Positions 1-8,722 of a DNA stretch of 57,486 nt are shown here, piece by piece. This DNA is from Candidatus Poribacteria bacterium (GTDB lineage: Bacteria; Poribacteria; WGA-4E; WGA-3G). Each line of letters opens with the position of its first letter. Position 1 is the stretch's first letter. Made by a program: the position numbers and the translations under genes. Where the stretch lies: NCBI GenBank assembly GCA_022821965.1, contig JAJECN010000034.1:1-57486 (forward strand). Direction: 5' to 3'. The notes beneath the pieces were generated by a model that saw only the letters and a list, made by a program, of their open reading frames with translations, was not told where the DNA came from and did no database searches.

Positions 1-1
1 G

Positions 2-388
2 CTCACTGAGGCACGCTTAGCCGATGATGGATCTGATATTTTTCGGCGGGGCATTGCTACCTTAGAGGGTCTAATCAATACAGTTGTCCCCGCAGAGACC
101 TTGCTTTTACCCAACTATCCGAACCCCTTTAATCCGGAGACATGGATCCCTTACGATTTGGCAGAGGCTGCGGAGGTCTACATCCACATCTATAATACAA
201 AGGGCGAGTCTGTTCGTCAATTATCACTCGGATTCCAAACAGCTGGCACCTATCGAACGCGATCGCGCGCTGCATATTGGGATGGACGCAATTCGGCAGG
301 CGAGGCAGTGGCGAGCGGCATCTATTTTTACACACTTCGGGCTGGACAAACCAGTAGTGCTACACGCCAAATGGTGATTCTCAAATAG
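2..388 (+). CDS. C-terminal part of a secreted protein with T9SS-like sorting domain
   Basis: The reading frame is open from base 2, so the gene begins upstream of the window; 128 codons remain. The visible part carries LLPNYPNPFNPETWIPY at about residues 38-54, followed by a beta-rich segment with YWDGR, VASGIYFYTL and a terminal RQMVILK. This is the FlgD-like / type-A C-terminal domain found on proteins exported through type IX secretion and related routes. The same domain and about 40 residues before it (LTEA.L.DGS.IF.RGIATLE.LINTVVP) recur at the end of the next gene, so the two are paralogous at least at their 3' ends. The catalytic or binding part lies outside the window, so no activity can be named. 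The gap to the next gene is 21 bp. Confidence 0.85.
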   Translation, partial: LTEARLADDGSDIFRRGIATLEGLINTVVPAETLLLPNYPNPFNPETWIPYDLAEAAEVYIHIYNTKGESVRQLSLGFQTAGTYRTRSRAAYWDGRNSAGEAVASGIYFYTLRAGQTSSATRQMVILK

Positions 389-409
389 TCTTTTCTCGGA
401 GGAGAGTAT

Positions 410-2497
410 ATGGCAAAAACGACTATTGGACGACATGATTTCTCACGGCAGACCCGTCGCGATTTTCTTTCAACGAGCCTTAAAACGGGGGCTGCTGCCT
501 TTACAACAGGTTTGTTGCCAAGCCTTAATGCAAAGGCAGCGGAACGGTATAATGTCTTGTTTATCGTTGTGGATGATTTGCGTCCTTTGCTAAGGTCTTA
601 CGGTTATCCAGAAATGCATACGCCTAACATTGATAAGCTTGCCGAGCGTGGAACCCTATTTAGACGTGCTTATTGCCAATATCCGCTCTGTAATCCCTCT
701 CGGACTTCAATGATAACCGGTCTGCGTCCTGAGACGACTGGTGTAATAAGTAATTCGGCGAATTTCCGAGATCTTTTACCGGATGTTGTTACACTTCCTC
801 AACATTTTAAAACACACGGATATCATACCCAATGTATTGGTAGGGTTTTGCATATCCATGAACTCCAAAATGATGAGCGCGCTTGGAGCGTCCGTTCTTG
901 GGGACCGCCCTGGGTTCCCTTTAGCAAAAGTAGAACTCCATCGTGGCAAGCTCTTGATGTCGCTGACCATGAACTACGGGACGGACAAACAGCGGACAAG
1001 GCGGCGGAAGTTTTAGAAGTTTTAGCAAAGTTCCGAAGTCAGCCTTTTTTTCTTGCTGTCGGTTTTTACAAACCGCATCTACCTTACAACGCCCCTCAGA
1101 AATATTACGATTTATATAATTCCCAGACTTTTAACATACACACCGATTCTATGACTCCAGAAGGCGCACCACGCATAGCGAGAACCGACTGGAATGAAAT
1201 AAGGGTCTATCAGGATCTGCCATCTGGAGCGGGGCCGGTTTCTGATGCGAAAACATTAGAACTAACTCGCGCTTACGCTGCATCAACGAGTTATACGGAT
1301 GCTCTTGTCGGGCGTGTCCTTGGGCAATTGGACGCGTTAAATCTTAACGAAAACACAATTATTGTTTTCGCTGGTGACCATGGATACCACCTCGGAGAGC
1401 ATGGGACTTGGGGCAAAAACACCCTTTTTGAAGTGAGTGCTCATTCGCCTTTAATTATTAGTGTTCCGGAGCAACAGCCGAGCCAAACAGATGCTCTCGC
1501 CGAACTCGTTGACATCTATCCGACGCTGTGTGATGCCTGTGAGCTTCCAGTACCTTCAGAATTAGAGGGGCTCAGTCTGATGCCTGTCATTTCACAACAG
1601 ACTCCCCCATGGAAGACTGCTGTTTTTAGCGACCTCTGGCGGTACCGTATCCGTGGGCGCAGTATCCGTACTGAACAATATCGGTATACCGAGTGGGGAA
1701 ATGAGGCAGAGCGCGGACGGGAACTTTACGATTATGATGTTGATCCAAATGAGACCATAAATATGGTGGATTTTCCAGAAAATACGGAACTTATCGCTCA
1801 CCTTAGTGAACGGCTTCACGCTGGATGGCGCGAAGCTTTGCCGGGTATGCAGCAACAAATCCCTATCCCACGAACGGTACCGTGGGATATAAACAGCGAT
1901 GGCGTTGTTGATATCCAGGATCTCATCTTGGTTTCAAACAGTTTTGAAGTAAGAAATCCGGCATATCCCAAAGTTGATGTGAACAAGGATGGTAAAGTTG
2001 ACATCACTGACCTGCTTCTGGTTGCTGCACACTTCGGTGAATCTGGCAATTCTAACGCCCCATTAGTGCTCACTGATATTAGTTCAGAACATTTTGACTT
2101 CATAGAGCGATGGCTCACTGAAGCACATCTCGTACATGATGGTTCTCCTATTTTCCAGCGTGGTATTGCTACTTTGGAACGTCTGATTAATACCGTGGTG
2201 CCCACAAAAACCGTCCTCTTGCCGAACTATCCGAATCCATTTAACCCCGAGACGTGGATTCCTTATGATTTGGCAGAGGGCGCGGATGTCCGCATCCATA
2301 TCTATAACTTAAAAGGGGAATCTATTCGAGATTTATCGCTTGGCTTTCAAACCGAGGGCATCTATCGAACTCAATCGCGTGCTGCTTATTGGGATGGACG
2401 TGATTCTATTGGCGAACGTGTCGCAAGCGGTGTCTACTTTTATACACTCCACGCAGGACAAATTAAAGCCACGCGCCAAATGGTGATTCTCAAATAA
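410..2497 (+). CDS. Secreted sulfatase (iduronate-2-sulfatase-like) with dockerin and T9SS-like C-terminal domain
   Basis: 695 residues; strong ribosome binding site (GGAGGAGAG) before ATG 410. It starts with a twin-arginine type leader (R16-R17, hydrophobic stretch, AKA about residue 43). The sulfatase domain follows: metal-binding VVDD at 53-56 and the formylglycine motif C94-N-P-S-R98, a canonical CxPSR, so Cys94 should be converted to formylglycine. GDHGYHLGEHG supplies the second metal-site motif. After the catalytic domain come two dockerin-type Ca-binding repeats (DINSDGVVDIQDL and DVNKDGKVDITDL) and the YPNPFNPETWIPY C-terminal domain. It probably removes sulfate from sulfated polysaccharides outside the cell. 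The substrate is inferred only from family resemblance. The C-terminal domain suggests surface anchoring or release by a type IX-like route, although the leader looks Tat-like. Confidence 0.93.
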   Translation: MAKTTIGRHDFSRQTRRDFLSTSLKTGAAAFTTGLLPSLNAKAAERYNVLFIVVDDLRPLLRSYGYPEMHTPNIDKLAERGTLFRRAYCQYPLCNPSRTSMITGLRPETTGVISNSANFRDLLPDVVTLPQHFKTHGYHTQCIGRVLHIHELQNDERAWSVRSWGPPWVPFSKSRTPSWQALDVADHELRDGQTADKAAEVLEVLAKFRSQPFFLAVGFYKPHLPYNAPQKYYDLYNSQTFNIHTDSMTPEGAPRIARTDWNEIRVYQDLPSGAGPVSDAKTLELTRAYAASTSYTDALVGRVLGQLDALNLNENTIIVFAGDHGYHLGEHGTWGKNTLFEVSAHSPLIISVPEQQPSQTDALAELVDIYPTLCDACELPVPSELEGLSLMPVISQQTPPWKTAVFSDLWRYRIRGRSIRTEQYRYTEWGNEAERGRELYDYDVDPNETINMVDFPENTELIAHLSERLHAGWREALPGMQQQIPIPRTVPWDINSDGVVDIQDLILVSNSFEVRNPAYPKVDVNKDGKVDITDLLLVAAHFGESGNSNAPLVLTDISSEHFDFIERWLTEAHLVHDGSPIFQRGIATLERLINTVVPTKTVLLPNYPNPFNPETWIPYDLAEGADVRIHIYNLKGESIRDLSLGFQTEGIYRTQSRAAYWDGRDSIGERVASGVYFYTLHAGQIKATRQMVILK

Positions 2498-2512
2498 GAT
2501 GGACCGAAAAAT

Positions 2513-4204
2513 ATGATAATTTTACGTAATCTACTAATTGTTTATTTGGCAATGTTAGTTATAGCTTCTCCAGTGGTAGAGGCTGCTTCGCTCATTAATG
2601 TCCCACTCAATCCAGATGTATCTGACTTTAACCGTGAAACCTATCGTTTTATTCATCGTTTACTTAATAAAAAAGTGCTGCCGGGCATACCGCGCGGGTC
2701 TTTACCGCTTACTTACAAACAGGTCGTCTCTTCTCTATTAGAAGTGAAACAGAAACAGGAGAGTGGCGAAATTACATTAAGTGCCATTGACCAGAAGCGA
2801 CTGAATGACTTGCTCACTTTTTTTCGGGATGATCGTGCGTCGTCCAAACGTGCTACAGAAGCGGCAAATGAAGCTGCACGGGAAAGTACATCTACCAAAC
2901 GACATCTGATGACACATGTTGGCACGCATGCTGGCGAGGACTACGGCTTCTACTTTGATATGAGGGGCTCACAACGCTTTATCAGTCGTCTCGTCGATAA
3001 TGTATCGGAGGAGCCTCCTGTTGAGGGAAACATGTTTGTTACCACCATCTATCCACATCTCTATGGACAGGTGGGGGAAAAATTCGCGTTTACGACCGAT
3101 ATAGCACATAGATTCGTATACGGTGAATTTTTTGAAGATTTCTTTCCTGACGAGACGAAAATTAGGCAATTGGAGGGCGACCTCAGAAATAGAACTGCCA
3201 TTAACGGTTATCTGAAATTTAACTTACCGTGGTTTGAGTTGCAGCTTGGACAAGATACACTTCAGTGGGGACCTGGTTATCATGACAGTTTGTTAGTTTC
3301 CAAAAACCCGCTCGCTATGGATATGATTAAGCTGCAAGCTACATATTCGCCCATTACCTTCACGGCATTCACCGGTATATTAGAGGATATGGCGGAGGAC
3401 ATCAATGAGAAGTATATTTCGGGGCACAGAGTCGAGGGATATTTTTGGGATAGGTTTGGTTTTGGTCTTTCTGAAGTCGTCGTCTACGGCAGCCGTTTTG
3501 AGCCGGGGTATTTGAACCCGGTCAATATCTACCTGATTAACGAGCAACCGATTTCACGGGCAGATGGACGCGTCCCGGGCAGTGGGGACAATGTGCTTAT
3601 GAGTGTGGATATGCGACTTCGTCCGGTCGATAATTTTGAAATTTATGGCGAACTAATGGTTGATGATGGCAATCCTGCAGCGAATTTTAAGCATTGGGAT
3701 ACGAAATTCGGTATCCTTGGCGGCATATATCTGACAGATCCTTTTGGTATCCCAGACACCGATTTCCACGCTGAGTACGCCTTTATCAATCAATATGCAT
3801 ATACACACGTAAACCCGGTAAATGTCTACAAACACTTTACCACACCTATTGGACATCAGATCGGTTCTGATGCTGATAACCTATGGCTGGAGATGCGTCG
3901 CCGATGGACAGATAAACTTGAAACGGTTTTCGGTTACGAATTAGAACGGCACGGGTCCGGCGATATTGACAAAGAGCATCCCGCTGATGCCCCTAAAGAT
4001 GATGTGTGGACACCTTTATCCGGGGTTACACAGAGTGATCATCGGTTGTCGGTCTCGGCTAACTGGGTTGTTATTGGGGGTCGTGTAGGGAGTTATTCAA
4101 TTTATGCTGAGTGGGCGCGCGTATGGCAGCGGAACGTCGGGAATCGTAGGGATGTGCACGAAAATGCGAATGAAATTGAAGCCAAGTTTCTTTACCGATG
4201 GTAA
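2513..4204 (+). CDS. Wzi-like capsule assembly outer membrane protein
   Basis: 563 residues with an N-terminal signal peptide (hydrophobic stretch ending VVEAAS near residue 25). The body alternates short amphipathic strands typical of an outer membrane beta-barrel and contains LGQDTLQWGPGYHDSLLVS, close to the conserved region of the Wzi/capsule assembly family; the last residue is aromatic (YRW). Wzi-type proteins bind or organise surface polysaccharide. It lies 15 bp after the sulfatase and just ahead of polysaccharide synthesis genes, which fits a cell-surface polysaccharide role. The ribosome binding site is weak, and reading may depend on the upstream gene. The family call rests on motif resemblance only. 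Confidence 0.75.
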   Translation: MIILRNLLIVYLAMLVIASPVVEAASLINVPLNPDVSDFNRETYRFIHRLLNKKVLPGIPRGSLPLTYKQVVSSLLEVKQKQESGEITLSAIDQKRLNDLLTFFRDDRASSKRATEAANEAARESTSTKRHLMTHVGTHAGEDYGFYFDMRGSQRFISRLVDNVSEEPPVEGNMFVTTIYPHLYGQVGEKFAFTTDIAHRFVYGEFFEDFFPDETKIRQLEGDLRNRTAINGYLKFNLPWFELQLGQDTLQWGPGYHDSLLVSKNPLAMDMIKLQATYSPITFTAFTGILEDMAEDINEKYISGHRVEGYFWDRFGFGLSEVVVYGSRFEPGYLNPVNIYLINEQPISRADGRVPGSGDNVLMSVDMRLRPVDNFEIYGELMVDDGNPAANFKHWDTKFGILGGIYLTDPFGIPDTDFHAEYAFINQYAYTHVNPVNVYKHFTTPIGHQIGSDADNLWLEMRRRWTDKLETVFGYELERHGSGDIDKEHPADAPKDDVWTPLSGVTQSDHRLSVSANWVVIGGRVGSYSIYAEWARVWQRNVGNRRDVHENANEIEAKFLYRW

Positions 4205-4289
4205 AAAACTATCAAAAATGAAGATTTAATCCCGTTGAATCATCAAAGGTTATGAAACGTCACTTGAGCGTTTCTGTTGGAAAAAGAAA

Positions 4290-4319
4290 TTGGACTTTCG
4301 TGCCTAAAGTGAGTATAAT
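4290..4319 (+). promoter_or_regulatory. Sigma-70-type promoter for the glycosyltransferase genes
   Basis: TTGGAC at 4290-4295 and a perfect TATAAT at 4314-4319 are separated by 18 bp. This is in the 207-bp gap before ATG 4412, giving a leader of about 85 nt. Confidence 0.6.
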
Positions 4320-4411
4320 ATATATGTAGAACCCAATGTAGAGCATAGACAAATTGCGCTTTAATCGCACAATTTGATTTGTAATGTGGATTGGGATGAG
4401 GTAAAAAAAGG

Positions 4412-5530
4412 ATGAGAATTCGGGTATTGGGCATACGCGGGCTCCCCGCTACCTACAGTGGGTTAGAAACGATCATGGGCGAATTAGCCCCCCGCTGGGT
4501 AGCAGCCGGGCATGAAGTGATTGTCTACTGCCGGAAGGCACTTTTCAAGGAGAGGCCTGCCGAATGGAAGGGCATCAAGCTCGTTTACTTGCCAAGTATA
4601 GAACATAAAATGTTCAGTACCCTCAGTCACAGTTTTCTCGCAACACTACACGCTTCAGTTACCACATCTGATGTTATTCTGACCTGGAACGCTGGCAACG
4701 GTCCGTTCGGGTGGTTCTTCCGTGTTGCAGGCAAAACCGCTGTTATCAATGTTGATGGAATGGAATGGCTACGTCCAAAATGGAAAGGAATCGGTGCAGC
4801 CTACTTCAAGTGGGCGGCAAAGATGGCGACAGCGGCGTTTCCAATTGTGATTACCGATGCATCTGAGATGAAACGGCTCTACCTTGAGGAGTTAGGCGCA
4901 GAAACAACCTATATCGCTTATGGTGCGAACATTGAGCCGTCAGAGCACCCAGAAATCTTGGAAACGTATGGGCTTGAATCCCGGAATTATTATCTCATCG
5001 CCAGTCGGCTCGTACCTGATAACAATGCCGATCTCATTTTAGAGGCATTTGTTGCTTCAAACAGTCAAAAACAACTTGCTATTGCCGGTGGGGCTGATTA
5101 CAAAGGCAACAAACTCGAAAATGAATTTTTAACGAAGTTGAAAAGCATTGCCAACGAAAACGTCAAGTTTCTCGGGCATATTGACGATTCTGACCACATT
5201 AAGGAACTTCACCATCATTGCTTTGCCTACATTCACGGGCATCAGTTCGGCGGCATTAACCCTTCTATTCTGAAGGCGTTGGGGTTTTCCAATTGCATCC
5301 TTGCACTCAATACGCCTTTCAACGATGAAGTCCTGGAAGGCGGACATTATGGCGTGCTCTTTGACAAAAACGTCGTATCGCTCACAGAGAAAATTCAGAT
5401 GTTAGAACAACACCCGGAGCAGGTTGAAGATTTCCGAAAGCGTGCCCCAGAACAGATCCAAAAGCGATTCAATTGGGAAAACATCGCACAGCAGTATCTT
5501 GATGTTTTTGAGAAACTCCAACAGAACTAA
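4412..5530 (+). CDS. GT4-type glycosyltransferase with DUF1972 N-terminal domain
   Basis: 372 residues. The N-terminal half begins IRVLGIRGLPATYSGLET, the hallmark of the DUF1972 domain of rhamnosyl-/glycosyltransferases that act on lipid-linked polysaccharide intermediates. The second half has a GT-B C-terminal fold (YLIASRLVPDNNADL, IAGGADYKGN, FLGHI, and a GGINPSILKALGF acceptor/donor region). Cytoplasmic or membrane-peripheral. A good sigma-70 promoter lies about 100 bp upstream. The following gene encodes the priming sugar-phosphate transferase, so this enzyme probably adds a later sugar to the same undecaprenyl-linked glycan. The sugar specificity cannot be read from the sequence. Confidence 0.88.
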   Translation: MRIRVLGIRGLPATYSGLETIMGELAPRWVAAGHEVIVYCRKALFKERPAEWKGIKLVYLPSIEHKMFSTLSHSFLATLHASVTTSDVILTWNAGNGPFGWFFRVAGKTAVINVDGMEWLRPKWKGIGAAYFKWAAKMATAAFPIVITDASEMKRLYLEELGAETTYIAYGANIEPSEHPEILETYGLESRNYYLIASRLVPDNNADLILEAFVASNSQKQLAIAGGADYKGNKLENEFLTKLKSIANENVKFLGHIDDSDHIKELHHHCFAYIHGHQFGGINPSILKALGFSNCILALNTPFNDEVLEGGHYGVLFDKNVVSLTEKIQMLEQHPEQVEDFRKRAPEQIQKRFNWENIAQQYLDVFEKLQQN

Positions 5531-5579
5531 TATTTATCGGTTGTAAGTGCCTTAGAAATTTCGCCGAGAGGGATTGACT

Positions 5580-6260
5580 ATGCCATTCCTATCAAGAAGC
5601 ATAGACCGGATAGGAACAGATGCCGGCAAAACTAACGTGCATCATGATGAAGATATACTAAAAACAGGGAATCTAGTGGAACGACTCTCCTCTTTCTACG
5701 CAAAGCGTGGCAAACATTTGTTTGATGCAATCGCTGCATTTTTCCTTATTATTATTTTTGCCCCGCTGATGGGATTAATTGCCATTCTTATTAAACTCAC
5801 CTCGTCCGGTTCCGTTTTTTTCTCCCACAAGCGGGTTGGATTAAACAACGAACTGTTTATCATGCACAAGTTTCGGAGCCTCCATGTTGATACGCCGTCC
5901 TATTCAGAGAAACCTGATTCGACGGACGATGAACGCATTACGCTGATCGGCAAATGGCTCCGTAAAACAAGCCTGGACGAGTTACCGCAGCTTTTCAATG
6001 TACTCAAAGGGGAAATGAGCCTCGTAGGTCCACGACCGGAAATGCCTTTCCTCGCTAAACATTATGAAGCGTGGGAAAATCAGCGTCACCTCGTCCGACC
6101 AGGGATGACCGGGCTTTGGCAGCTCAGTCCCCGTCGCCAAGGCACAATCCGAGAGGGTATATCTGTAGATCTGGAGTACATTGAGAACCTATCTTTATGG
6201 AACGATTTCAAAATACTTCTGCGGACCTTCAAAGTTTTTTGGGATAACAACACCTATTAA
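5580..6260 (+). CDS. Undecaprenyl-phosphate sugar phosphotransferase (priming glycosyltransferase)
   Basis: The ATG at 5580 is preferred to the TTG at 5574 because the GAGAGGGA ribosome site ends only 2 nt before the TTG; the result is 226 residues. One hydrophobic hairpin ([20 protein letters not shown]) is followed by the bacterial sugar transferase core: [44 protein letters not shown]. The family transfers a sugar-1-phosphate from a UDP-sugar to undecaprenyl phosphate, starting exopolysaccharide, capsule or O-antigen synthesis. The short form without the multi-TM N-terminal domain resembles PglC-type enzymes. Its stop codon abuts the next ATG. Confidence 0.9.
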   Translation: MPFLSRSIDRIGTDAGKTNVHHDEDILKTGNLVERLSSFYAKRGKHLFDAIAAFFLIIIFAPLMGLIAILIKLTSSGSVFFSHKRVGLNNELFIMHKFRSLHVDTPSYSEKPDSTDDERITLIGKWLRKTSLDELPQLFNVLKGEMSLVGPRPEMPFLAKHYEAWENQRHLVRPGMTGLWQLSPRRQGTIREGISVDLEYIENLSLWNDFKILLRTFKVFWDNNTY

Positions 6261-6617
6261 ATGCAATTAACCCTTCGGGACCTCGCCAAAATTCTCCGAT
6301 ATAGTTTTCGATTGAAATGCCCGCGGTGTGGCGCGGGGGATCTGTTTCAAACCTATTTCAAGATGTTTGCTTGCTGTCCACGGTGCGATTTGAAGTTTGA
6401 ACGAGAGTCCGGCTATTTTATTGGTGCTATGTACCTCAACTATGGTGCGACGGTCTGCACTGCTTTTCCAGGCTACTTCCTCGTTGAAACGTTTACCTCT
6501 ATTCCCTTCCTCGCTAATTTGAGTATCTGGGCACTCTTTTCTACTATTTTTCCCATCTTCTTCTATCGTTATTCAAAAAGTTTGTGGCTGAACTTCGATT
6601 ACATCTTTTCATCTTAA
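6261..6617 (+). CDS. DUF983 family small membrane protein
   Basis: 118 residues. The N-terminal part holds a four-cysteine zinc-ribbon-like pair (CPRCG and CPRCD, about residues 20-45), then ESGYFIGAMYLNYGA typical of DUF983, then two hydrophobic segments. The start codon follows the previous stop with no gap, so the two genes are translationally coupled. The function of DUF983 proteins is unknown. The position suggests a link with the polysaccharide genes. Confidence 0.8.
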   Translation: MQLTLRDLAKILRYSFRLKCPRCGAGDLFQTYFKMFACCPRCDLKFERESGYFIGAMYLNYGATVCTAFPGYFLVETFTSIPFLANLSIWALFSTIFPIFFYRYSKSLWLNFDYIFSS

Positions 6618-6618
6618 T

Positions 6619-7365
6619 TTATCTTGTGAAAATCTGCCCGCGCATGTATGAACCGGCATCTGAGACTAAGAACGTAAGGATTCGTGCGACACCAGCCGGG
6701 TCACCGAGCGAATTGCGTGCATTTGCAACAGCAGCATCTGGATCTTGTCCATCCCGCTTCGCCGATTCTGCAATCTGCCCCAATTTAAGAGGTGTTGCTA
6801 ATCCCCCGGGACAGATGGTGTGCATGCGAATGCCCGACCCGACCTGGTTTTCTACCGTCATTACAAGCCCATTGACCCCGCCTTTGCTGGAGGCATAAGC
6901 AACTGAAGAACTCCCACCGCGAACTCCTGCGCCTGAAGCAATACACAGGATAACACCGCCACCTTTTTGCATTATCGGTACAGCGTGTTTGAGTGCGTAA
7001 AAGGTTCCTTTGAGGTTAACATCAATAACCGAATCAAAAGTCGCCGCTTCAAAGTCATCGATGCGAACGCTTGGTCCTTGCAGGACACCTGCTGAAGTTA
7101 CCAATGCGTCAATCCCACCAAACACCGTGTCTGCAGTTTTCATCAAATCCGCTACCTCAGTTTCTACAGTGACATCCGTGCGTTGGAACTTCGCGACTCC
7201 ACCGCTTTCAACGATCGTCTTAAGTGTTTTTTCAGCATCTTCCTCATTAATATCACCAAAGACAACCTTCGCGCCTGCTTTAGCATATTCAATCGCTGTT
7301 GCTGCGCCAATTCCTGTAGATCCACCAGTAATCACAGCCACTTTATTGTCAAGTCGAACATCCAT
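6619..7365 (-). CDS. Short-chain dehydrogenase/reductase
   Basis: 248 residues, with a good ribosome site (AAGGAGAT, 7 nt before ATG). Classical SDR: NAD(P)-binding TGGSTGIG at 13-20, acidic D38 after beta-2 (points to NAD preference), N117, catalytic S144, Y157 and K161 (YASSKG). The C-terminus stops at RGQIFTR, shorter than the usual VDGG ending of FabG-like members. The substrate is not predictable. It is convergent with the DUF983 gene, whose stop is only 1 bp away. Confidence 0.92.
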   Translation of the reverse strand: MDVRLDNKVAVITGGSTGIGAATAIEYAKAGAKVVFGDINEEDAEKTLKTIVESGGVAKFQRTDVTVETEVADLMKTADTVFGGIDALVTSAGVLQGPSVRIDDFEAATFDSVIDVNLKGTFYALKHAVPIMQKGGGVILCIASGAGVRGGSSSVAYASSKGGVNGLVMTVENQVGSGIRMHTICPGGLATPLKLGQIAESAKRDGQDPDAAVANARNSLGDPAGVARILTFLVSDAGSYMRGQIFTR

Positions 7366-7565
7366 ATTGCTTTATCTCCTTGGAAACAGTAAGAGCGATC
7401 GCCAGGTCACTACGGTAACGATCTCTGGGTCACGACAGTCTTATCTATTCAGTGGGAAACATTATACGTGGAACGCCTTGGGAGTGCAAGCCTTTTTTCC
7501 CTTAACACTAAGGAGAGGCGCGAGCGAAAACCGCGATGTTAGGTGGAAAATCACCAATAAGGCAT

Positions 7566-8363
7566 CTAACTTTTAAATTTGAAACGATAGGGAATACGGA
7601 GACGTTGACTGACAACTACGTTGCCCCGTTTCGCTGGCACGAATTGGGACGCTTTGAGTGCCGTGATTGCCGCTTCTTCACACCCTAACCCACTAATTTC
7701 GGTCACTTTAACAACTTTGATGTTTCTGGCTACGCCATCTACACCTATTGTCGCTTCGATCACAACGAGACCCTGTTTGTGAGAAAGGCGAGCAGACTCC
7801 GGATATATAGGGTCCACTTTGCGAAAGAATCGAGCGTTTTGCGTAGGTTCGTTCCAATCTACCGAAACTGGTGGAAGTTCTGTGGTATGCACACCCGCAA
7901 TAGCTGTTGATGTCGGTGTCCATTCTGGTCGTGGTACCCGTTTAGGGGTGAAGTGTGTCGGTTGTGAACCGCGCTCCGTTGGACGTGGATGTAAGCGGTA
8001 CTGGAGTGCATTTTCACTTCCAGTACTAATTTCCGTAGAGGTTGTCTCGTGGACAACGGAAACTGGGAGCGTATCAACAGCGAATTGCAGCTCGTTTTGT
8101 GAGACGTGCGTGATTTTTGCAATCGGTTGGATACGTGGCGGCTGTGAACGAAGCGTATCCGGCTGCATTAATTCCGGCATCTTGAGCCGACGAGGTGTGA
8201 GCACCGGTTTCGTCTTTGGGAGTGAGACAAACTCAGCAACGATAGTATCGCCGTATTTATCTGGACCTCCAACGATAGACAGCGATGCGATCGCAGCACC
8301 TATCAGATGAACGCAGATGGATAAAAATATAGATTTGTTCAAAAACTGGATAGCCTTGTTCAT
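7566..8363 (-). CDS. TonB-family energy transducer (C-terminal TonB domain)
   Basis: 265 residues. One N-terminal membrane anchor (IFLSICVHLIGAAIASLSIV), a long proline-rich, basic periplasmic linker, and a C-terminal TonB domain (KVDPIYPESARLSHKQGLVVIEATIG, then SQFVPAKR and IPYRFKF). TonB-like proteins carry the proton-motive force from ExbBD to outer membrane receptors; no exbB, exbD or receptor gene is in the window. Some members of this fold in secretin-like systems act differently, so the precise role is open. Confidence 0.85.
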   Translation of the reverse strand: MNKAIQFLNKSIFLSICVHLIGAAIASLSIVGGPDKYGDTIVAEFVSLPKTKPVLTPRRLKMPELMQPDTLRSQPPRIQPIAKITHVSQNELQFAVDTLPVSVVHETTSTEISTGSENALQYRLHPRPTERGSQPTHFTPKRVPRPEWTPTSTAIAGVHTTELPPVSVDWNEPTQNARFFRKVDPIYPESARLSHKQGLVVIEATIGVDGVARNIKVVKVTEISGLGCEEAAITALKASQFVPAKRGNVVVSQRLRIPYRFKFKS

Positions 8364-8722
8364 AATTTAAACACCTGTCTGCTAATTTCCCGTCGGTAAA
8401 TCGTGCCCAACACAGCGGTGGCGTATACTTTGACTACGTTTCCATGAACACAACGAGTATCTACACTAAATATAGTAGCAAAATTCGTGCCAATCGAGTT
8501 AAACTGACAAAAATTGGAATACGCTTGTATGATTTCATGAGGAATCTAACTGCTAATATTTCGATTTTTTTCAACAGATTGACTTGCGTCTCAATTTGAG
8601 GCATAATGTTTGTGTAGACGGAGGGAAAAATAACACTATTGTGTTGACCGAAGCGGCGGAAGAAACTTAATACTCATAACATCTAAGGGAATAGAGATTA
8701 GACAGAAGATGGAGGTTTGATG
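8364..8722. other. Divergent intergenic region (359 bp)
   Basis: Spacer between the tonB-like gene (minus) and the 8723 gene (plus). It holds one clear plus-strand promoter (8579-8607) and a GGAGG ribosome site at 8711. I see no gene, RNA or repeat in the remainder. Confidence 0.6.
8579..8607 (+). promoter_or_regulatory. Sigma-70-type promoter
   Basis: TTGACT at 8579-8584, 17-bp spacer, CATAAT at 8602-8607; drives the 8723 gene with a leader of about 110 nt. Confidence 0.55.

Noticed and set aside
7010-7576. Long plus-strand frame of 188 codons across the dehydrogenase gene.
   Set aside because: It is antisense to a clear SDR gene with all catalytic residues, has low-complexity Ser/Thr-rich content and no homology signal.
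7819-8310. 163-codon plus-strand frame opposite the TonB-like gene.
   Set aside because: Antisense shadow of the TonB-family gene, which has a membrane anchor and a full TonB domain; the plus frame shows no domain.
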